In this document: one piece after another, positions 61,557 through 64,000 of the stretch
Numbering within the stretch: the first letter of the stretch is position 1
Layout: the number at the start of each line of letters is the position of its first letter
Source: Leptasterias polaris
Taxonomy: Eukaryota > Echinodermata > Asteroidea > Forcipulatida > Asteriidae
NCBI GenBank assembly: GCA_037783415.1
Contig: JAZGTN010000037.1
Span: 6,310,501 to 6,374,500 of the forward strand
DNA: 64,000 nt
Direction: 5' to 3'
The notes under the pieces: model-generated
Told to the model about the DNA's origin: nothing
Database searches by the model: none
The model's input: the letters and a program-made list of their open reading frames with translations, nothing else
Program-made: the position numbers and the translations under genes

Positions 61557-61945
61557 TGTGCGTCGCGTCGTGCCGTCGCGTCGCCTGTTCCGTCGTCCGT
61601 CGCGTCGCCCGTCGCGTCGTGCCGTCGCCCGTCGCGTCGTGCCGTCGCCCGTCGCGTCGCCTGTTTTTCAATTGATTTCCATGGTGACTTGGACATCCGT
61701 CGTCCGTCGCGTCGTGCCGTCGTCCGTCGCGTCGTGCCGTCGCGTCGCCCGTCGCGTCGCCCGTCGCGTCGTCCGTCGCGTCGCCCGTCGCGTCGTCCGT
61801 CGCGTCGTCCGTCGCGTCGTCCGTCGTCCGTCGCGTCGTGCCGTCGTCCGTCGCGTCGTGCCGTCGCGTCGTTCGTCGTCCGTCGCGTCGTGCCGTCGCG
61901 TCGCCCGTCGCGTCGCCCGTCGCGTCGTCCGTCGCGTAGCTCGTC
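61557..61945 (+). repeat. CG-rich minisatellite, unit GTCGCGTCGCCC and variants
   Basis: A nearly pure array of 12-bp GTCGCGTCG(C/T)CC and 13-bp GTCGCGTCGTGCC units, broken once by 61661-61698 (CTGTTTTTCAATTGATTTCC...). It is extremely rich in CpG. No unit contains a stop codon, so overlapping Arg-rich frames of 155-196 codons stay open on both strands; I do not call these genes. Confidence 0.93.
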
Positions 61946-61987
61946 CTTTTGTGCCTCCTGGTGGCGCTGCAAGAGACTGTGCATCAT

Positions 61988-63715
61988 GGTACAGTTAAAA
62001 AACTAATGACTTTTTCAGTGGCACTCTTGTCCATGTACTTGTGAAATGATGACAGACGTATGATGTTGTTGTTGTGTGGTTGAAGTGTCATTGATGAATC
62101 GAAAATAACCCCCATGTTCCGAGCTTCCGAGAGAGCTATCAGAGCAAGTTACCGATGGAAATGTATGGCACATTGTTAATGTTATACACCGTTTTCAAGT
62201 TTTCTCAAAGTGATTTGTTTCCTGTAATGTGTCACTTCGTGTAACGTTACTCTCTATTGTGTGATCCATAACTCTGTCACTTCTAAAAATCTCACACATG
62301 TTAACAATTCAAAGATGAAACCGTCAATTTGGAAAAGCCGTTCAGGCCAAATGAAAGGTATCAGTTAATAAACCTGCTAAATATTGACATGACTAGTGAC
62401 AGATAAATCATACTCGACCATTGTGTCACTCCGTAATTTATTGCCCAATCAGTATTGAAATGAACATTTACAAATTTATCATCAAGTTAGAAACACCAAG
62501 GACTCATGACCATGTATTTTGTTTTAATGTTAGAAACACCAAGGACTCATGACCATGTATTTTTTTATATGATTTGGTGTTAAACAAAGAATTTTTGTCT
62601 TTGCCTCCTTTTTGCATAATTGTTGCTACTTATGAACTTTCAGGCTTGCGAAAGGCGATAATATTAATCCGTTGTCATTACAAATATTATTGATATTACA
62701 TATTTAAAGATAAACGGGCCAATTACCACTTTAATCACTACTACATGTACTCTGGTAAATTAACTCTTCTGTCATATTATGGCATATATTATTATTTACT
62801 GTAAAAAAGGCATGCACACATAACTTCTGTTTAAAAAAACAAAAAAACTAAACAATGGGAAATGACCGAAAGTAACAAACTTACTATTTCCAGCCAGTAA
62901 TTCTATTTGAATATTCGCCATGAAAATTTACTTTATTAATGAACACTAGTAAATTGTATCACCTTTTTCTTCCGAAACATTTCTCATTGTTAGAGAAGTT
63001 TACCTCTTCCCACTCAAAGTTTAAAAAGGGAAGGATGTAACAATAATTATCTGTTTGGTTTAAATTTGGTGTGAGAGTTTGTTGATGTAATTTTACTTCT
63101 TGTGTTTACTGCTAGAGGAAGTTTCTCCCTTTTGATGGCTTATTATGTAACAGGTCCAGAAAAACCGTGTTCAGTAGGAGCATAGAGAAAGGACCACGGA
63201 GAGACAAGTATGTTCCCTTCCACTGTTTATTCCAACTTAATCTCTTGTAGCACCCAAGTTCATTTCAAGGAATCGTCTGTAATAAACAACCCTCTTGTTT
63301 AATCCTTAATCCTCAAGTAGTGGTAATTAAGTCACACATTAAATGTATTATAGTTTACAGATAGCAGCCTGTGTGTTCTCCCACCATCACTTCTTTGATT
63401 TTATGTACTGGTGGTTCTTCATGTTTTTAAGTTTTGCCTGTTTCAAGTCATTACTGCTATGGACTCGATTTTAGAGCCATTTTGATTTTAATTTGTAACC
63501 TTCCTTGGCACATGTGTTTTGTTGTTTTTAGTGGTTTTTATAAATCCTGTTAGTTCAGTAGTGTTACTGTTGGTCTTGGTTTAGAATTCACTTGATTTAT
63601 TGCTTTATGGTTTTGCTTTTTGTCATCGCTTCATAATCAATAAAGTAATTTTTCATCGCTTTATAATCAATAAAGTAATTTTGTGCAAGCCCACCAACCA
63701 TGTGGATAATAATTA
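61988..63715. other. AT-rich DNA without a supported gene
   Basis: It holds a 43-bp tandem duplication (GTTAGAAACACCAAGGACTC at 62485 and 62528) and a duplicated ATCGCTTnATAATCAATAAA near 63627 and 63655, perhaps the 3' end of another retroelement. A possible small exon at 63152-63210 (acag|GTCC...ACAAG|tatgtt) has no good donor and no homology I can see. Confidence 0.45.
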
Positions 63716-64000
63716 GGTAAATTTGATCTCAAGAACTGGAGACCGATTAGCCTTTTAAATGTAGATTACAAACTGTTGGCCAAAGTTCTCACAAATAGGT
63801 TAAAAAGGGCCATGCCTTTCATAATAGGTGACAGATAACAGACATGTGGTGTACCGGGGAGAAAAAATCACGACAACCTCACACTTTTGTGTGATAGCAT
63901 AGATTATAATTGGAACAATAAGGAAGCAGCTATTTTAAGCATCGATCAGGAGAAGGTTTTCGATAGAATTAATTGGAATTATATGTTTACCATGCTTGAG
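63716..64000 (+). pseudogene. Tx1/L1-like LINE reverse transcriptase fragment, runs off the window
   Basis: The frame from 63716 reads [26 protein letters not shown], then an in-frame TAA (63833-63835), QTCGVPGR and EAAILSIDQEKVFDRINW. These are the first palm motifs of L1/Tx1-type reverse transcriptases ([25 protein letters not shown]). The stop codon shows this copy is inactive. The 5' boundary is sharp after the AATCAATAAAGTAATTTT repeats. Confidence 0.85.

Noticed and set aside
61397..62006. Arg-rich open frames of 155-196 codons on both strands
   Set aside because: They exist only because the GTCGCGTCGCCC units contain no stop codons in several frames. There is no start context, splice site or domain.
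63152..63210. Small exon of an unseen gene
   Set aside because: The acceptor is fair, but the donor is poor and no homology or partner exon can be shown.

Overview
The window is eukaryotic nuclear DNA: AT-rich, with split genes, GT-AG introns, many tRNA-derived SINEs, MITE-like palindromes, non-LTR retrotransposons and minisatellites. The gene type, the abundance of TACATGTA-like motifs, the tRNA-SINE structure and a foldback element reminiscent of sea urchin TU elements suggest a marine invertebrate deuterostome. An echinoderm, perhaps a sea star, is my best guess. This is inference; no marker gene settles it.

One host gene occupies most of the window on the + strand, from about 2880 to 48716. 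I joined 18 exons (2,712 coding bases, 903 residues plus stop), and every junction keeps the reading frame. The protein has a proline-rich and acidic N-terminal half, then RhoGEF (DH), PH, FYVE and a second PH domain. This is the layout of the FGD family (faciogenital dysplasia proteins, Cdc42 exchange factors such as FGD1 and FGD4). Exons 1-3 encode the N-terminal half, 4-9 the DH domain, 10-12 the first PH, 13 a linker, 14-15 the FYVE finger and 16-18 the second PH and C-terminus. The true first exon and the 3' end of the transcript are not certain.

Introns, mainly intron 2 (12.5 kb), intron 9 (7.2 kb) and intron 11 (4.1 kb), are packed with repeats. These include two near-identical 0.72 kb DNA transposons with perfect 9-bp target duplications, one before exon 1 and one inside a SINE in intron 9. 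There are also TTAA-flanked MITEs, a palindromic MITE family with GGGCCCAATTTCAT ends, two or more tRNA-derived SINE families, a 50-52 bp minisatellite, a 20-bp satellite with higher-order structure, and many long poly(C)/poly(G) tracts.

From about 48.7 to 54.5 kb the DNA is non-coding, with MITEs and SINE fragments. From 54.5 to 61.4 kb there is a nest of transposons: a broken LINE on the minus strand, then a large inverted-repeat (foldback) element built from dozens of palindromic GGTTTATAAACC units. A 5'-truncated LINE with an open reverse-transcriptase frame sits inside its left arm. A degraded relative of that LINE lies just beyond. A CG-rich 12-13 bp minisatellite follows (61.56-61.94 kb), then mostly unassigned DNA, and the window ends inside a Tx1/L1-like LINE fragment. 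The foldback element with its unusual core is the most unusual structure here.
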